A stretch of 64,000 nt of DNA from contig VFFE01006813.1 in NCBI GenBank assembly GCA_008921705.1, positions 894,921-958,920 on the forward strand, given 5' to 3'. The notes under the pieces are model-generated. The model was not told the DNA's origin, did not search any database, and saw nothing but the letters and a program-made list of their open reading frames with translations. The position numbers and the translations under genes are program-made. The DNA is from Burhinus oedicnemus (lineage: Eukaryota; Chordata; Aves; Charadriiformes; Burhinidae). This document shows positions 13,401 to 27,000 of the stretch, one piece after another (position 1 is the stretch's first letter; every line of letters starts with the position of its first letter).

Positions 13401-14720
13401 GGAAATTCACATCTTAAGGACATTGGAATTTTTTCAGTTTATATTAAATGAAGTCTCCTTTAGTGATGTAGTGTAGTGATGCTGCAACAGTACCATCAAA
13501 ACTGCTCTTGCACTATATTGTCTAACACAAAACAGAAAGAATTTTTGGATAGGAAGGAACCCAATGGCACGACAATGGTTTCTTGGTACTAATCAAAGCC
13601 TGGACTCCCATTCTAAAAAGTGGGAAAAATACCTTTTGCTGTTTGAAGGCTTTTCCTCCCCGTTAGGATAAATAGTTACTGCAGACTTCTCCAAATGGCA
13701 AATTTGAACTTCATATTTGAACACTAGTTATAGATGCAAATTGTACTGATTAATCAATGATACCTTATCAGTAAGTCTATGTGCTATGTGCTTTTGTGAA
13801 CAAGCTGGTTTTATGAGCCGTTTGTTGGGTTACGGATTCTTTTTTGCCCTTCTACCGATGAACAATGACCAAGTGCTTAGAAGTTGCATCAGATATTTAT
13901 AATGCCAAGTGTTATGACAGATGAAATACTATATATGCTGTTATGGAAGTAGGAGTGTTTCAAATTATTTTTACATTGAAATTCTGATTGTTAGGCCTTA
14001 GTAGTGTTTTATAACTTCAAATCACTTTAGAACCATGAAATAATTAGTGCTCAAAATATTTCCAAATTAGGACCATTTGCTGATAAGAAGATATGACAGA
14101 GGAAACAGGATTTGCCAGAGTCCAGGCTGATTTTTCTTTTCAGTGTTTTTTATTCTAAATGGAAATGAGATGTATATTTGTCTGAATCTGTGGTTTCTCA
14201 TCTAAAAATCTCAGTATTTCAGTCTGCAAATGAATACTGGCATATGAAAATGTCTAATGCTAACAGATAGCCAAGGGCTGGATTTGACAATCAGTTTACA
14301 CCTTTGCAAATGCCCTGGACAAAACCAGACAAAGCAGGGACTGTTCACACTGTCTCCTGTCAGCCAAACGGCTTCCACAGCCAAGGGGGGCTGGACTAGG
14401 AAGGGCCGCCTTGTGGCTCTCAGAGAGGCTCTCCTGCAGCTCCAGGCACCGCTGCTCTGTCTTTTATAAGCCCCTTTGTAAGAGTTCTTTCTTTTTTGCC
14501 AGAGACTGATTGGGAAAAAAAAAAGTTTCTAGGGTACAGAACAATTTTCAGGCAGTATTTATCCCTGACTGCTTGTACTCCTTTTTCTCCTTGTGGCTGT
14601 ATTTATGTTTACCTTGAACTGTCTTTACCTTTTCCATTATTATCTTCTTATAAAGACATCAGTTATACTTGTGTCTTAGGCTAAATAAATCAAGCTCTCC
14701 TGGTCTTACCTTGCAGAATT

Positions 14721-14756
14721 GCATCCACTACTAGTAGCATCCACTACTAGTAGCAT
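14721..14756 (+). repeat. 16-bp tandem duplication
   Basis: GCATCCACTACTAGTA occurs twice in a row, then GCATC begins a third copy. Each unit holds the palindrome ACTAGT. Confidence 0.9.
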
Positions 14757-16213
14757 CTAGCTACTGCAATTTCACTTAATTACTTAGCCTCTGCTCAAAG
14801 GCTTGAATACTTCTCCATCCCAACTGGAGATCTGTCTCCTAGTGCAGGCTGAGCTTTCATGATTCTATCAAATTGCACCTGAGTCATCTTGTGACAAACT
14901 CGATAACCAAGGTCCTTTTATTATCAATTAACAAGAAATATAGCAGAATACTTTGTTTAATCTTCAAGTCTATGAGCTAATATTTGTACTGTAAAATTTC
15001 ATCCCATTCATCCCCTTCAGTGTTCAAAGTCTTCCTGGGTTTTTTTTTGTGTGTACCCTGATCCTTCTCTAGATTACTGCCTCCCAACTTAACATCAACC
15101 CCAGCCTTGTAGTACCTGTGCTTCAGTGATTAACTAAAATGCTAAGTGAATTCAGTTACAAGGTTGACATATAAGGAATTCCACTTGCAACTGCCACCCA
15201 CCCCCCACTTTCTTTTCAGTCTTGCCTTCTTTCCTTTAGCCAGCTGCTGACACCCCTCATTATCATGCTGCTAGTTTCCATTTTCTCCATCTCGACTGTT
15301 TTCCACATTTTCCACACTTCCAGTGCATCAGATGCTCCAGATCTATGAAATCTGCACTTGTTTGGTTGTGGAAGGCCCGATTCTTACTTTGCTTTTAGCC
15401 ATGGAAATTCTGCAGACCTAATCTACTCTCTTTACTTGCAGGTTGGCTTGTGCATTGCTCTCTTATTTTCCACTTGAACCTGTTTTTTCCAGCACTGGAT
15501 TCAAGCCCTGCAATTTTACAGCATCAAAACAGTTTCTCTTTTCTACTTTACTAGGAAGTCTGCAGTGAAACCACATCTGTAGCCAACACTGCACAAACAG
15601 GAAGAGTTTAGCTCTACACTGCCAGTTTGAGCCAATATCAAAAACAACTTTTCCCTTACAGTTTAAACTTCTGACTCCTCCTCGCTCCTTGCAAGTATCA
15701 GAACTTAAACTCTTCAACAGAGCTAAGGAACTAAAGGGTATAACAGAAAAATAAGATCATACCTTCTTTCCTTATAATATGAACCAGCTTTTAATAATAA
15801 AAACTTCTATCACGTTTTCAATGAGAATAACATATACATTTCAATGTAAAACAGTGCACAGTGTAAATGCCCTTAGATACTCTCCTATGCATCTCTAACG
15901 TTGGCAGCGACTGCACAAGTACGGGCCAGGATCCTCACCAGGCTGTGTAAATTGCTGCAGTTCCGCTGAACAGAGCTGATGCAGACAAAGCCAGCACCTT
16001 GGCCTATGTGCTCTTTTTATTTTTGGGGGTTCCTACGTTTCTTGTAATACTAAGCACATTTTAAGTTGAGGATTCAGTAAAGAAGCATCCATTTCTTCTT
16101 CAAACAGCAAATGGCAAGAATAACTCTTCCAAAATTAACCAAACAAACAAACAAAAATAATCAGAAAGTGCATGAAATAACGATCTGCTCATCTGGCTGC
16201 AGTACGAAATGGA

Positions 16214-16258
16214 TACCCAGTAACAAACCCCGGTACCCAGTAACAAACCCCGGTACCC
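16214..16258 (+). repeat. 20-bp tandem duplication (minisatellite-like)
   Basis: TACCCAGTAACAAACCCCGG occurs twice without a mismatch and a third copy starts (TACCC). Perfect identity suggests a recent or length-variable repeat. It lies just downstream of the predicted poly(A) site. Confidence 0.9.
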
Positions 16259-16589
16259 GACAGCTGGCGATTGATGGGTTGTGGAATTCCCTGCAACAGG
16301 CTGCTGTAGGTTGGAGGAAACAGTTGAAAGTAAGAGGTTAAACAAAACACGTTCTTTCCCCAAAATTATTGCAGTCTGACTGAAGAAAAAAAAGAAAAAT
16401 TAAGAAAGAAGGTTCAGAACAATCTGCATCCCCAAACTTGTCATAAGCCATTTTGTGTTGATGTGTAGATTAAAAAACTTAAGAGACTTTCATATCTAAA
16501 TGGAAAAAGTCTAATTTTAATTTTTGAGTTGGTTTGGATGTTAATAAAATAAAATTAAGCCAGCTAAAAACCAAACAACCTCACAAATA

Positions 16590-18009
16590 AAAACCCCAAA
16601 CCTTTATTTTCTAGAATATACATCACTGCAAAGCGCTTCTGGATCTCCTAACTATGAACTGTTTTAAACGAGGCTGTGGAGAAGCAGAGGAATGGTAAGT
16701 TTCCCACTCAGCCTCCTACTGACACCTGCTACAATTGAAATTCGTTAGGGATGGGTGGTCGTATTAAGGCACTCACTCCAAAAGAACATTATTTCTGTCC
16801 TGAGACTGCTGACATGTTTCAATTAGTTTCAGCCAGTAATTTGGAAAAAAATACTGTGCTTAGGATAATACTGACAGAATGGAGAACAATTTTTCAAACA
16901 AGAAAAAATAAAGTACACTATATACATGATTCCTTTTTTCTTTTAACTTAAAAGCATCCCTAATACATCTTAATAACTGTATTAAAGACTACTTAAATAT
17001 TGAAAGATTTTAAATAATGTAGATTTTTTTTCAGTAAACTGGGAGTAGCTGTGTAATTGCCAGCATATTGGTCCCATTTTAAACAATATAATTTTTATTT
17101 AAATCTTGTATATATAATAACATGATCGAAAACACATATTCCACTCCACATAAATAAGTATAGTTCTTCTGACCTGTTTTAAAAACTACATCTGTTCAAA
17201 TAATCAGATTATAAGACTGTATTTTTCCTTTGTAAAGTTTCCTTTAAAATCCTTCACTCCCAATCTCTCCTCTTAAATAGTACTGTATTTCCAGAGTACG
17301 TAATAGGGCATTAGTAAAAAGAGTTAATCAAAAACCTGAAAGCTACGGTAAGTAAAATGAAGTAATGTTTAGAAGTATTATGGAATGTACAGTCTGCAGC
17401 ATAGAGAAATTGGTTCTCACTGGGCTGAAGTGGAACATTACTCCAGAAGAAATTCTTGATGTTCATATTTGACTTAACCATGGATTGTGCTATTCGTTGT
17501 TCAAAAGTGCAGGTCAGTTCATGAAAAAGTGGTGTTTATGAAGCTACTGCTCAAGGACGCTGACCAAGATTATGCTGGCAATTAAATGGATGCCAGATGT
17601 AGTACAGGGAGAGAGATATGTGTCATTCCGGATTTTCTTAACCAATCCGTATCTTGAAGTCCACAACTTTTAGGTGGCAGCACAAACAAGTCAACGAGTA
17701 AAACTGTGCTTTCTTGAAATATAATTGTCACTTTTCCAGGCATCTAGCAAATGGCAGTAACATCCATCTTAGCTCCGTGATGTTTGTTTCAAGAATTTCT
17801 TCAAGAAGTCAAAGCAATACCAGAATCCCTGCACGTGCTGGGAGATTCTTGGTGCCTGGGTCCAGCAGGTTCATCTCCTACTAAAACAGAGCAGCAGCTC
17901 TTCCTTTCTTGATTGGGCGCCATTGGTGTCGGTTAGCGTGGGTCCTCAGACAGGGCTGCTCACAGTTGAACGCTTTAACGATGCTGCAATGTAGGTGCCT
18001 CTCTCACTT
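16590..18009 (-). other. PREX1: Predicted PREX1 3' UTR
   Basis: About 1.4 kb between the stop codon and the best poly(A) site. It is AT-rich with no coding potential. An earlier AATAAA on the minus strand lies at 17094-17099 and could give a shorter form of about 0.9 kb. The extent is inferred from poly(A) signals only. Confidence 0.55.
16603..16608 (-). terminator. Candidate PREX1 poly(A) signal AATAAA
   Basis: Minus-strand AATAAA followed within 2-40 nt by a strongly G/U-rich tract (16565-16602, runs of GGTTTGGGG and GGTTGTTTGG), the layout of an efficient cleavage and polyadenylation site. Cleavage would fall near 16580-16593. Confidence 0.5.
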
Positions 18010-18052
18010 TTATAAATCCCCATCCGTAGGTGGCTGGCACAACCTATAGAGT
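18010..18052 (-). CDS. PREX1: PREX1 exon e27 (last coding exon, stop codon)
   Basis: 43 nt of coding sequence: one base completing Arg, then [13 protein letters not shown] and TAA at 18010-18012. It differs from the recalled human end by one residue (T for V). The acceptor is GCCTTAAAG. It is followed by about 1.4 kb of predicted 3' UTR. Confidence 0.94.
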
Positions 18053-21000
18053 CTTTAAGGCAGATGGAGAGTACGGTATTAAATATCATACGGATGATAA
18101 AGTTACTGGCATAGTATATGAGAGTCAGCTTCTTTATCATTCTGCAAGCTTTAGAGGTAATCCAATATCAAGAATACCACTATTTTTAATTTTAATAATT
18201 GAAAATTTAGAAGTGCCACTAGTGATTTATTAACTGAAGTATTTACAATCATTGTTTACAAGGTATTTGAGACTCTCCATCACTCCCTTTTAACTTTGGT
18301 CCAATTCGGGTCTTCTTTCTCTATTTCTTTTGTTTTAAACCCAGTTTGGCATTTTTCTTGAACAAGAGTTCACCCCTCATAGAGACTGGGATACCAAAGA
18401 GATAAAAGAACACACTTGCTTGTTGACATGGTTGAACAAACTTTAAAATTAGTAATCAAGAAATTTTTTGAATCACAAGACTAGCAAACTGAGACCGGTG
18501 GTTAAACCTAAGTGCATCTTGACTGTCATTCATATATGACTGTTTGTGGTAATTTTCTTGGCTTTTTCTACTTTACATTTGAAAAAACTCAAGTCTTTAA
18601 TAACTTCTCTTTCAAGACTGCTACTACAGGTTTGACAAACCTCAATGCTACGAAATATAATCCTGAAAATTAACTTTAATTCACCAGATGTCCTTTTAAC
18701 TTTGCTCAGTTTTATTTCACATCATGATGACGGAGCCCAGTAGGAACACATGTATCTGAACTTTATTGCCCTGAAATAATCCAAGTAAATAGTCCTGGAA
18801 TTTGTCATTGTGATTTAGAGTGTAGACAAAAGAAGAGAAATGCCTCATCTTATGATTTTTTTGTAAAGCTGTTTCTTTTTGAACATAGCATGCTGTTATG
18901 GTCATAAAAATGGAACCAAAGTAACATACAGCCAGTAATAAGGCAAAACAACCATGCTGCTAAAATGCTGAAGAATGATACTGGGGACATGGTACAGGAG
19001 CCAACACAGACTATTATTTTATTCCTTTTTGAAACAGAAATTACAATCCAACAGAAGGATAAGGTTTGATAAGCAAAATATTGTTCTTTTTAAGGTCTGC
19101 TACAGTAAGCATCATCACAGTCTCTAAAGTTTAAAATAATTTCTTATAAACCTTTTGAGAAGCAGATAGAAAAAAAAAACAAACAACAAAAACCATGGGA
19201 CTTGTTTAAACTAACTCAGAAGTCTTACTGGGTGAATGAGATATCAGTGTTTTAAGGAAGTCTTCTTGACACTGAACTAATACGTTCTTTGGAGGACTCT
19301 AGCACTAGGAAATACACTTGCTCTATCTGAAGGGATGGCACAGACTTTACTGGATCTTTTCTGGTGCTGATTCCTGCATGCCAGAACTGTTGTGCCTTCA
19401 TGTAAACAATGCCATTAACAAGAGAAGAATCAGAAGTTTCTCTGATATTTGTACAGACTGATTCTGTATATATTGATGACAACATCATGATGATTTGTTA
19501 CTACCATAGTGAGGAAAATGCTGCATTACGGTTCATTAAAGGACATTCTCTTCTCTCTGATATATGAAATTGGAGGAAATTGACCGGAAAGAGGTACTTT
19601 TCTTAAAAATAAAGATATTTTTATCCTGTAGAGAGAAGTGATGAACATCTCTAGCTCCCGTTAGGCGTAGTAGGATTCACAAATGTACAGTGCTTTTCAA
19701 AGTTGTCTTCTAGAGAAAAACATATAACCCTGGGCAACTCATCTTCCTTAGAGCTGCACGTACTGCTCTGACTTGAAGCGCTTGCACTTAAACCATAACT
19801 AAACAGTCAAGCTCTTCTAAGCACACAACAGTATTAGCCTGTGAATTATCTTTGCATATCTGCAGTCAGATTTGCCATTCAGGAGTTTTTCTTTCTAAGC
19901 ATTCCAGAGATGGCTGTCAATCACTAGCTTTGCTAACTCGCAGCAACAGTCCAAAAAAGAGCCTTCTCTCTGATCAGTTATGTTTTATTCAGAAAATGCA
20001 GAAACCTTTGAAGTTAATGATCTGCAAAGTGTGAGCAGCAAAGCTGATTAATCTACAGTGCACTTAGTTTAGTACAGTGAGAAAGAAGAACAGGATTTTT
20101 TTCTTTTTTCCACTATTGCTACTAAGGTGATCTTTGGTTATAACAGGAACTCCACAATTGTTACAGAAACATAAAACCAGCACTCAGATAAAATGCGTAA
20201 TACCTAATAACCTACCGAGGTGCACACTGTGGCATTTGGTCCATCACTTTCAGATTCTTGGCAGAGATTTCAACCCTTGGTCCCTAAGGGAACAGAAAAT
20301 TTATGGTACTGACAGTATCGATAAAGCATCTGATCCTTAGGGGAAAATATTATAATGGGAGTATGGTTTCTATTTGAGAATCCATTAACTACTTTTAGAA
20401 GATCTGGAATCCATTGGGTGGATACATTAGTCATCTGTGTTTACTTAAAAGATGGAATTAGTCCCAAAGCACTTTACAAGCACTGCTGTCTAGCACTAGG
20501 GAATTTCTAATATTTAATACTGTGATCAAAACTTGCGTTCTTTATATACAGAAATTGTCTTAAATATACTGGATAGTCTCTACTTTCTAACCATCAAGGC
20601 ACACATTTTAAGTAATGTACACTGAGGCATATATTTTAATTGCTGTAATGGCTGTACATGCAAAAGTTAATTTGTTCCTGTAAAATATATGTGTAGCTAT
20701 TCAGACACTAATAGAAGTTTCACCGTATGGGTTTGTAGTGCACAAAATACAGTGCCACACTGAAATAAACTGGTGTTCGTACAATGATGTTATTGGAATG
20801 AAAATGGTGGCACGTAGCGGACACACATCCAAATACTTACTTGCTTTCGCATGATGTCTGTAGCTTGCATGATACACTTGGGCAAAAGTCCATGACTTCG
20901 AGCCAGTATGGCTGCTTGCTCCAGGGACACACTCAATGTACTTCTGAACATGGGAACAAGACATATTAAATCACAGATCATATTTAAAAATGTATGAATA

Positions 21001-24000
21001 GGTATGTACAGGACACTTACTGTTAAGTAGGGCTTCTGTTAGCTAGTGTTCTTATATTTATTTTTTAGGTTTTTACTTACAACACTACAAAATTACCTCA
21101 GTCCTGCATTTCCAGTCTCGTTACACCTAGATACTGCAATTGTTTCGGTCTCCAGCATCATTACTACAAGGTTACTACAAGTGCTTCACTGCTTTTCTGC
21201 ATTGATTCATTTAAAGTTATTCACAAATGAAGCTTTTCTTTACTGAATGGTTTTGAGACACTGGAAGAACAGTGGTGTGTTTAGAATCAGTGCTTGCACG
21301 CATCAAGATGCTAAAGCTATTTTTGAGCAACTTCCTACATTTTCAGTGTGTGATTGAAGAGAATGTTGACTGAAAGTTATATGCAATGAGATCAATCAGT
21401 CAGTTGCATTGGTCAATGCACTGAAACACGAAAAAGTTTGTGTGCCAATACTAATTATTAACGAAAGTATTAGAAGTCACAACCTACCCTAAAATAAAGA
21501 TGGCAGTAGATTTAGGTCCTTGTTGTATTTCCTTACGATCTATTCTATTGCTTTGAACAGAATCAAATATATTGCTCAAATCTCTAGAAAGGACAAAAGG
21601 TCTCACCACACCAGTAACACGTAGGTTTCTTAAATCTCACCTCTGCATCCCAGTGCCGCACATAGTAACCTGACAGGCTCCAAGTCGATAACAGAGCTCA
21701 GAGGATATAGGTAGCAGGCCAGCTCCTGATGTGTTACTGCCAGAATATCCTGACTGGGTTGGTTTTGTATTAATGAAAGACTTCATCAGCCTGCAAAGCT
21801 CATCCATTGCATTAATGGGGCGAATAAGCTAAACAAAGCAATAAAAACCTGTATCAGTGGCATACTTACACCTTCAGTTATAAAGACATTTACAATTCTT
21901 TATTCTATATCTAAGCGCAATAATCTACACAAGAGTAACTGCCACATAGTAACAACTATTTAGAATATATATGAACTTTGGAAGTGGAAAAATGCAAACA
22001 ATTACTTAGGGTTGGGGCAATTTTTTGCAATTATCACAAATCACATAGATTGCTTACAATGGATATTAAAATTGCAAACATAGTCTCTGATTTTGTCTTC
22101 CCTGCAGTAGTATTTGATGCCTTACATGCACATGTTCACATATGCCACCTGCCCCAGTTAGAGAGACTGCCTTTACATGCCATGCTGGGAAGTACTATTT
22201 TCCTGTTATTTTCTTCTGTAACTGTTTTCATGCTTCTGTGGGAGAGGGAAATCAATTCATTCTGTCTAACATCAGGTACTGTATTTAGCAGGGGCAGTCA
22301 GGGTGACAGGGAGTCTTTCCAGTGCCTAAGTTAAGGGGTCTGTGTCTACCCCAGTTCTTCACAATTTCTTCTAAAGAGCTGTAGCCAAGCTTCAGAGAAA
22401 TTCAGATCGCTTCTTTAGGGTAGGGAACATTTTTTTAAATGATGTTTGGGTTTGTACAGGTCTGCCACATGGGTATCCCATGACTGGGATTTTAGAGATT
22501 TAGAAATAATATTTCTACGAGATAATTTATTGTAGAAATAAACACAGTAACAATACCTGGTCAATCTTCACTGCAGTAGTATTGGAGTCAGTGGGCAAGT
22601 TTGATCTCTCTAGGTAAAAAGTCCTGCAAAAAGGCCAGCAAGGACTACATTAATTGGTGTATCTCATTTTGAGCACAAATATGTATACTATGCTGTATAA
22701 AACATCTGAGAAGGCTATGCTAAAAATCTTGTACTTCAAGATCTGCTTTCTTACTGAACCATTTTGATTGCAATATTTTATGGAGTCTGTACTAAAATAT
22801 GCCAAATTCCCTTTTTATGTAATTTTAGCTCTGCATAAAATTCTGAAGTCAATTTAGATGGGAATTTCGTGCTGTACAGTGCACTACTTCAGAACGAGCT
22901 TAACTGTGGGAAGACAATTAACAAGTTTCCCCCACAACGAGGATCTCCAAAAATCCTATTTATACAAGAAACCATCAGGAACAGAATGTCTTTTTCATTA
23001 AATTTTAAGGTCCTTAGGAAAGAGCAGTCTTTTCAATATCTTTTAAGGCAGAGGAGAAGCATGAAATACCTGAGTTTACGGTAGTATTGCTGCACTTTTT
23101 CAAGTGAAATACCATTAATTTGCTGTGGAAGTTCCTCTAGAGATGAGCCAGCTGGTTGTGATTGCCCCTCCATACTCTCCAGAGCTGAAGAAGAAAACAT
23201 TTTACTAAACCTGTGTTATTAGTTTTCTTTTTATTTATTTATTTATTTATCTCTATATCATCTCACTGCTCAGCAAATGACTGCTGGATCATGACAAGGT
23301 TGATTACGTTACTGCATAAATTTAATGCATTTCCCAGTGATGGTATCACAAAGGTGAGCTTCACAGAAAGCAGTTCTATCTAAGAGCAATTACTCCCCTT
23401 TAATATCCCCTTGAGGGAAATTTCCTGTATTGTATTTTGGTGTGAATATTTGCTTATCAAGTCAATTTCCAACCCAGCTGATTCTGTGATAGTGTATGCT
23501 TTTAAAAACACTTTTCTGCAGCCTGGGAACAGTTCCTGATACCATACTACATCAGATTGTCCATCTAGGCCAACCTAATGTCTCTGTGGCCTTTCCAGGA
23601 AGGCATAAAAAAGCCTCAAACAGGCATATCTTGTTCTCATGACTGTGTCTTACTCTAAAATCTAGCACTCCTCAGAGGTCTTCCTAGAATAGAAACATCT
23701 GCTTCTTAAATATGTCTGTAGTTCACAGCTGCATTATGTTAAGAGCTTCGTGGTCATTCTTTATTTTGAATCTTTCAACATCATCAGTTAGCTTATTTTT
23801 CTCAAGAAAGCTTTTTATAGACACCTTTTGTAAAGAGCACCGTGTGCAGTTTCAAGCTTCCCCCATTCTGAAACCGAGAAGGCAGTTTGGAGAAGTAGTA
23901 GCTGTCAAGATAAAAGATAACCTTCAAGGCCTGACGACTTCCTTCGATGTGGTAGAAGACATGAGTATCTGGAGAAATAAAGATAAAACACTTGGTGCTT

Positions 24001-27000
24001 TACCACAGCAGGAGAAATGTGAAACCATTGTTTGTTAGATTATTTAATGACATTTCACATCTCCACCATTAGATGAATAAGGGAGAGCCTTTATTGAGAG
24101 AATGCAGGCTCTGAAATATTATACTTAAAAAGACACACAGCATGACCTAGCATGATGTTTGATGCTAATACAACAAACATGGTGAATAATTAAAATCCTA
24201 TCTTGTTTCATGGCATCTCATAGTCAGTAAACATGGAGAGAGATCTGGCAGGGTCGGGGACAGGACACAGAAGAGGTGGGGAGGGACAGTCCTTCTACCT
24301 TAGGTAATGTGGGGAATTACAAACATCTGTCAGGAACTGCTCATCATGTGTCATATCTCCCTATGTGTGAAATCACACAGGTAAGGTACACTGGCATAGA
24401 CTGAAGTTACAAATCACAGAACATGCCACCAGCATCCCATGATGTCGGTCCTGCTTTTTACCCTGTGTGTTTGCAGTGGAAGCTGAGGGAATGCAACGGT
24501 GCTTCACAGAAGCTGCTCAGTACTCTGCAGGTCTGACATGGTCTGTTAGATTCATAATCACAGAGGATATTAACCCTTAAAAAAAACAAGAGAAAGAGAG
24601 CTTCAAAGAAACAGAGAATACTCACTTGCTACAAGACTTTCATCCAGCTGCTTGAAATAGAAGGCAACTTTGTCCAGTTCAGTCAGAGTGACCTGGATGT
24701 CTTCCAGCATGGTACGCTCCTCCTTCTGTAAAGCAACGAAACAGACATAAATAGGTTATAATCTGCCAGAAAGAGATGAATGGCAGAAAGGTATAGTTGT
24801 TACAGGCACACTTTGGTTCAGGAAACCTAGAGCAGAATGTGAAGCTTTCCACTAACTCCATCCCAGCCAGGTAATTACTAACGGCTCTTTAACTTTGTGA
24901 TACAAGCTTAGCTACCCTTTGCTTAGCTGCCATTTGATGTGATTCACAGAGAGTAGAGAGGTTTAAGGACTGAATAAGTTTGAAGGGATCTCTTTCTCCA
25001 AACTCTACTCTACCTACAAATGTGAAGAACAGCCTATCAGTTACTGTGAAATACATGTCCGTACATTCCAACATGTGAAGAAATAGTAGTTACATACGCA
25101 TGTAGTTTGGATTGTATTTAAAAAAACCCCCCACACTCAATCTACAATTTTTACAAAGTCCAAAAAAAGTCCCTTCTCTATAGTACCAGAGCTACTTGTC
25201 TTTTTTATACTTCTTTTTTCTTAACATTTTTACAGTTACGGTAGCTTATCTACTGTAGCTGTGGCTTATCAATTCATTAGGTGCAGACGAACTATGCAAG
25301 ACCAGCTCCTCTCCTCCTTAGACATGGTGTCTCAAATACCAGCACCACAGATGTGAGAAAGATCGCAGCCTGTCTATTCTACAAAAGCGTCCAATGTATG
25401 TACAAAAGCCTACATTTTCATGTTGTCTGAACTCGAAGCACTCAGAACTTTTTCACCTATTTGTTGAAATGTATGTTTTCACCAGAAGATGGCAGGCCAC
25501 ACACGCATCACCAACAACTGGACACTAAATCCTCCCTAAAAGCAGCAGCATTACTCCAAATAGGAAGGCAGACAGATTCCTATGATGTTCCAGTGTGACA
25601 GTGGGCCCGGTGTTTGTGAGGAGATGAAAATGATGAGATATGGAATATTGGCACATGGTTGTCAGCAGCGGGAATCACCAGAGGTTGCTGTAGTGAGTCT
25701 AAACATGCTGAAGGGCTCTGGCTGTGCTGTGAGCGGCAGAGAAGATACAGGCAAGTGTGAGCAGACCCAAGGGTGCCACAACTCTTCATCTTACCACAGC
25801 GGGGGAAAGAAGAGACTGGTAGTTTAGTAAAACACCAGTGGCTGCTATCTGTTCCAGCCATTTTCTGCTGGCATCTCTGCTGCTCTCTTCGTATTCCCCA
25901 TTGTTGTTGTATCGATAGTTGAGAGCAGCCAGTAACTGCTCTGAGAAGGTGCAAATAGCAGCCACAAGAGACTGACAGAAGATGGAATCACGTCTCAGCT
26001 GCAGCTCAGTATCTGCCGGAGAAGGGGAGAGAAGCATAAAGAAGTCATGAGCATACCTGTCTTTAATCTCACTGCCAAAGAGGCGGTGTGCGTGTGTGTG
26101 TGTGCATGACATCTGGCTTCTGCTGTAGCTTTGTGCAGACTTAACAGATAACCTCTTCTTACTGTGTGACCTGGGGGTACAGGTAAAGAGAGCATAGCTG
26201 GAGTACATGCATGTTTGAAAATTTTCTAGTCCACTTGACTGTTTATTACTACGTCTGCCATCTGCATGCTTATTCTGACTGGGAAGAGCTGTAACTCCTT
26301 AGTGCCATATCTGGACTGATTCCCTCCTTTTTATGTTTACAGAAGCAAGAGAATTCTTGAAAGAAGGTCTCTGCCATTACTTCTCTCCTGGGCTATTAGA
26401 GATTCAACTTCCCCCATCCATCTGTATTTTGTGGGCTTCCCATATGCTTAATGCATTAACTGGGCCCGCCCATACGGTACCGATTGGTTTATGTTTCCTG
26501 GGAGGATTTCCCTTGTGTTAACTTTGCTTCCAGTCCGCCTGCCAGGCAGCCACATGGTGGTCAAATCAGCCTCGTCACACTTAAGGGGATTGCAGGCCAA
26601 AGAGGCACATGAATAAGTGAAGAGCTACTTCCCAGGCACCCTGGGCTCTGCCAGCAGGCACTGCAGTACAGCAGTCTCTCATTGTCCAGGCAGTGTTCCC
26701 CAGAGAAAGAAGCTGAAGACATCACCCAGAGGCTTTGAAGATCTGGATTATTTTTATAAAGCACTCAACACAATAGACTGACTAATACACTCCAGGCCCT
26801 GGGCCATATTCTCAACTTAAGGGCAACAATCCTTCTAGCAGTAGACTGGGACTGTACTGCTGGAAGTGAGGCAACGAGAGCTTAGGACTGCCCTCAAGGC
26901 AAGCGAATCCCTGGTGCCATAAGCTGCCATCGCCAGTTCAGTGCCATCTGCTCCTCCATTCTTTCCAGAGGATGTTCATGGAAATGCTGCAGGAGATGGG

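Larger units (their letters stand above)
6331..16589. other. Intergenic, no gene recognised
   Basis: About 10 kb with no exon I can support. It contains a perfect palindrome (6933-6963), a TAAT-rich block (7330-7900), a long T tract (about 8307-8337), a GC-richer island (9440-9790), a probable MIR relic (13230-13400) and two short tandem duplications (14721-14756, 16214-16258). Confidence 0.6.

Noticed and set aside
14721..16258. Short direct repeats that might suggest a CRISPR-like array
   Set aside because: They are tandem duplications without spacers, in vertebrate DNA.
25582..26208. Several overlapping ORFs on both strands
   Set aside because: They are shadows of PREX1 exon e19 (25795-26012); only the frame with [18 protein letters not shown] is coding.
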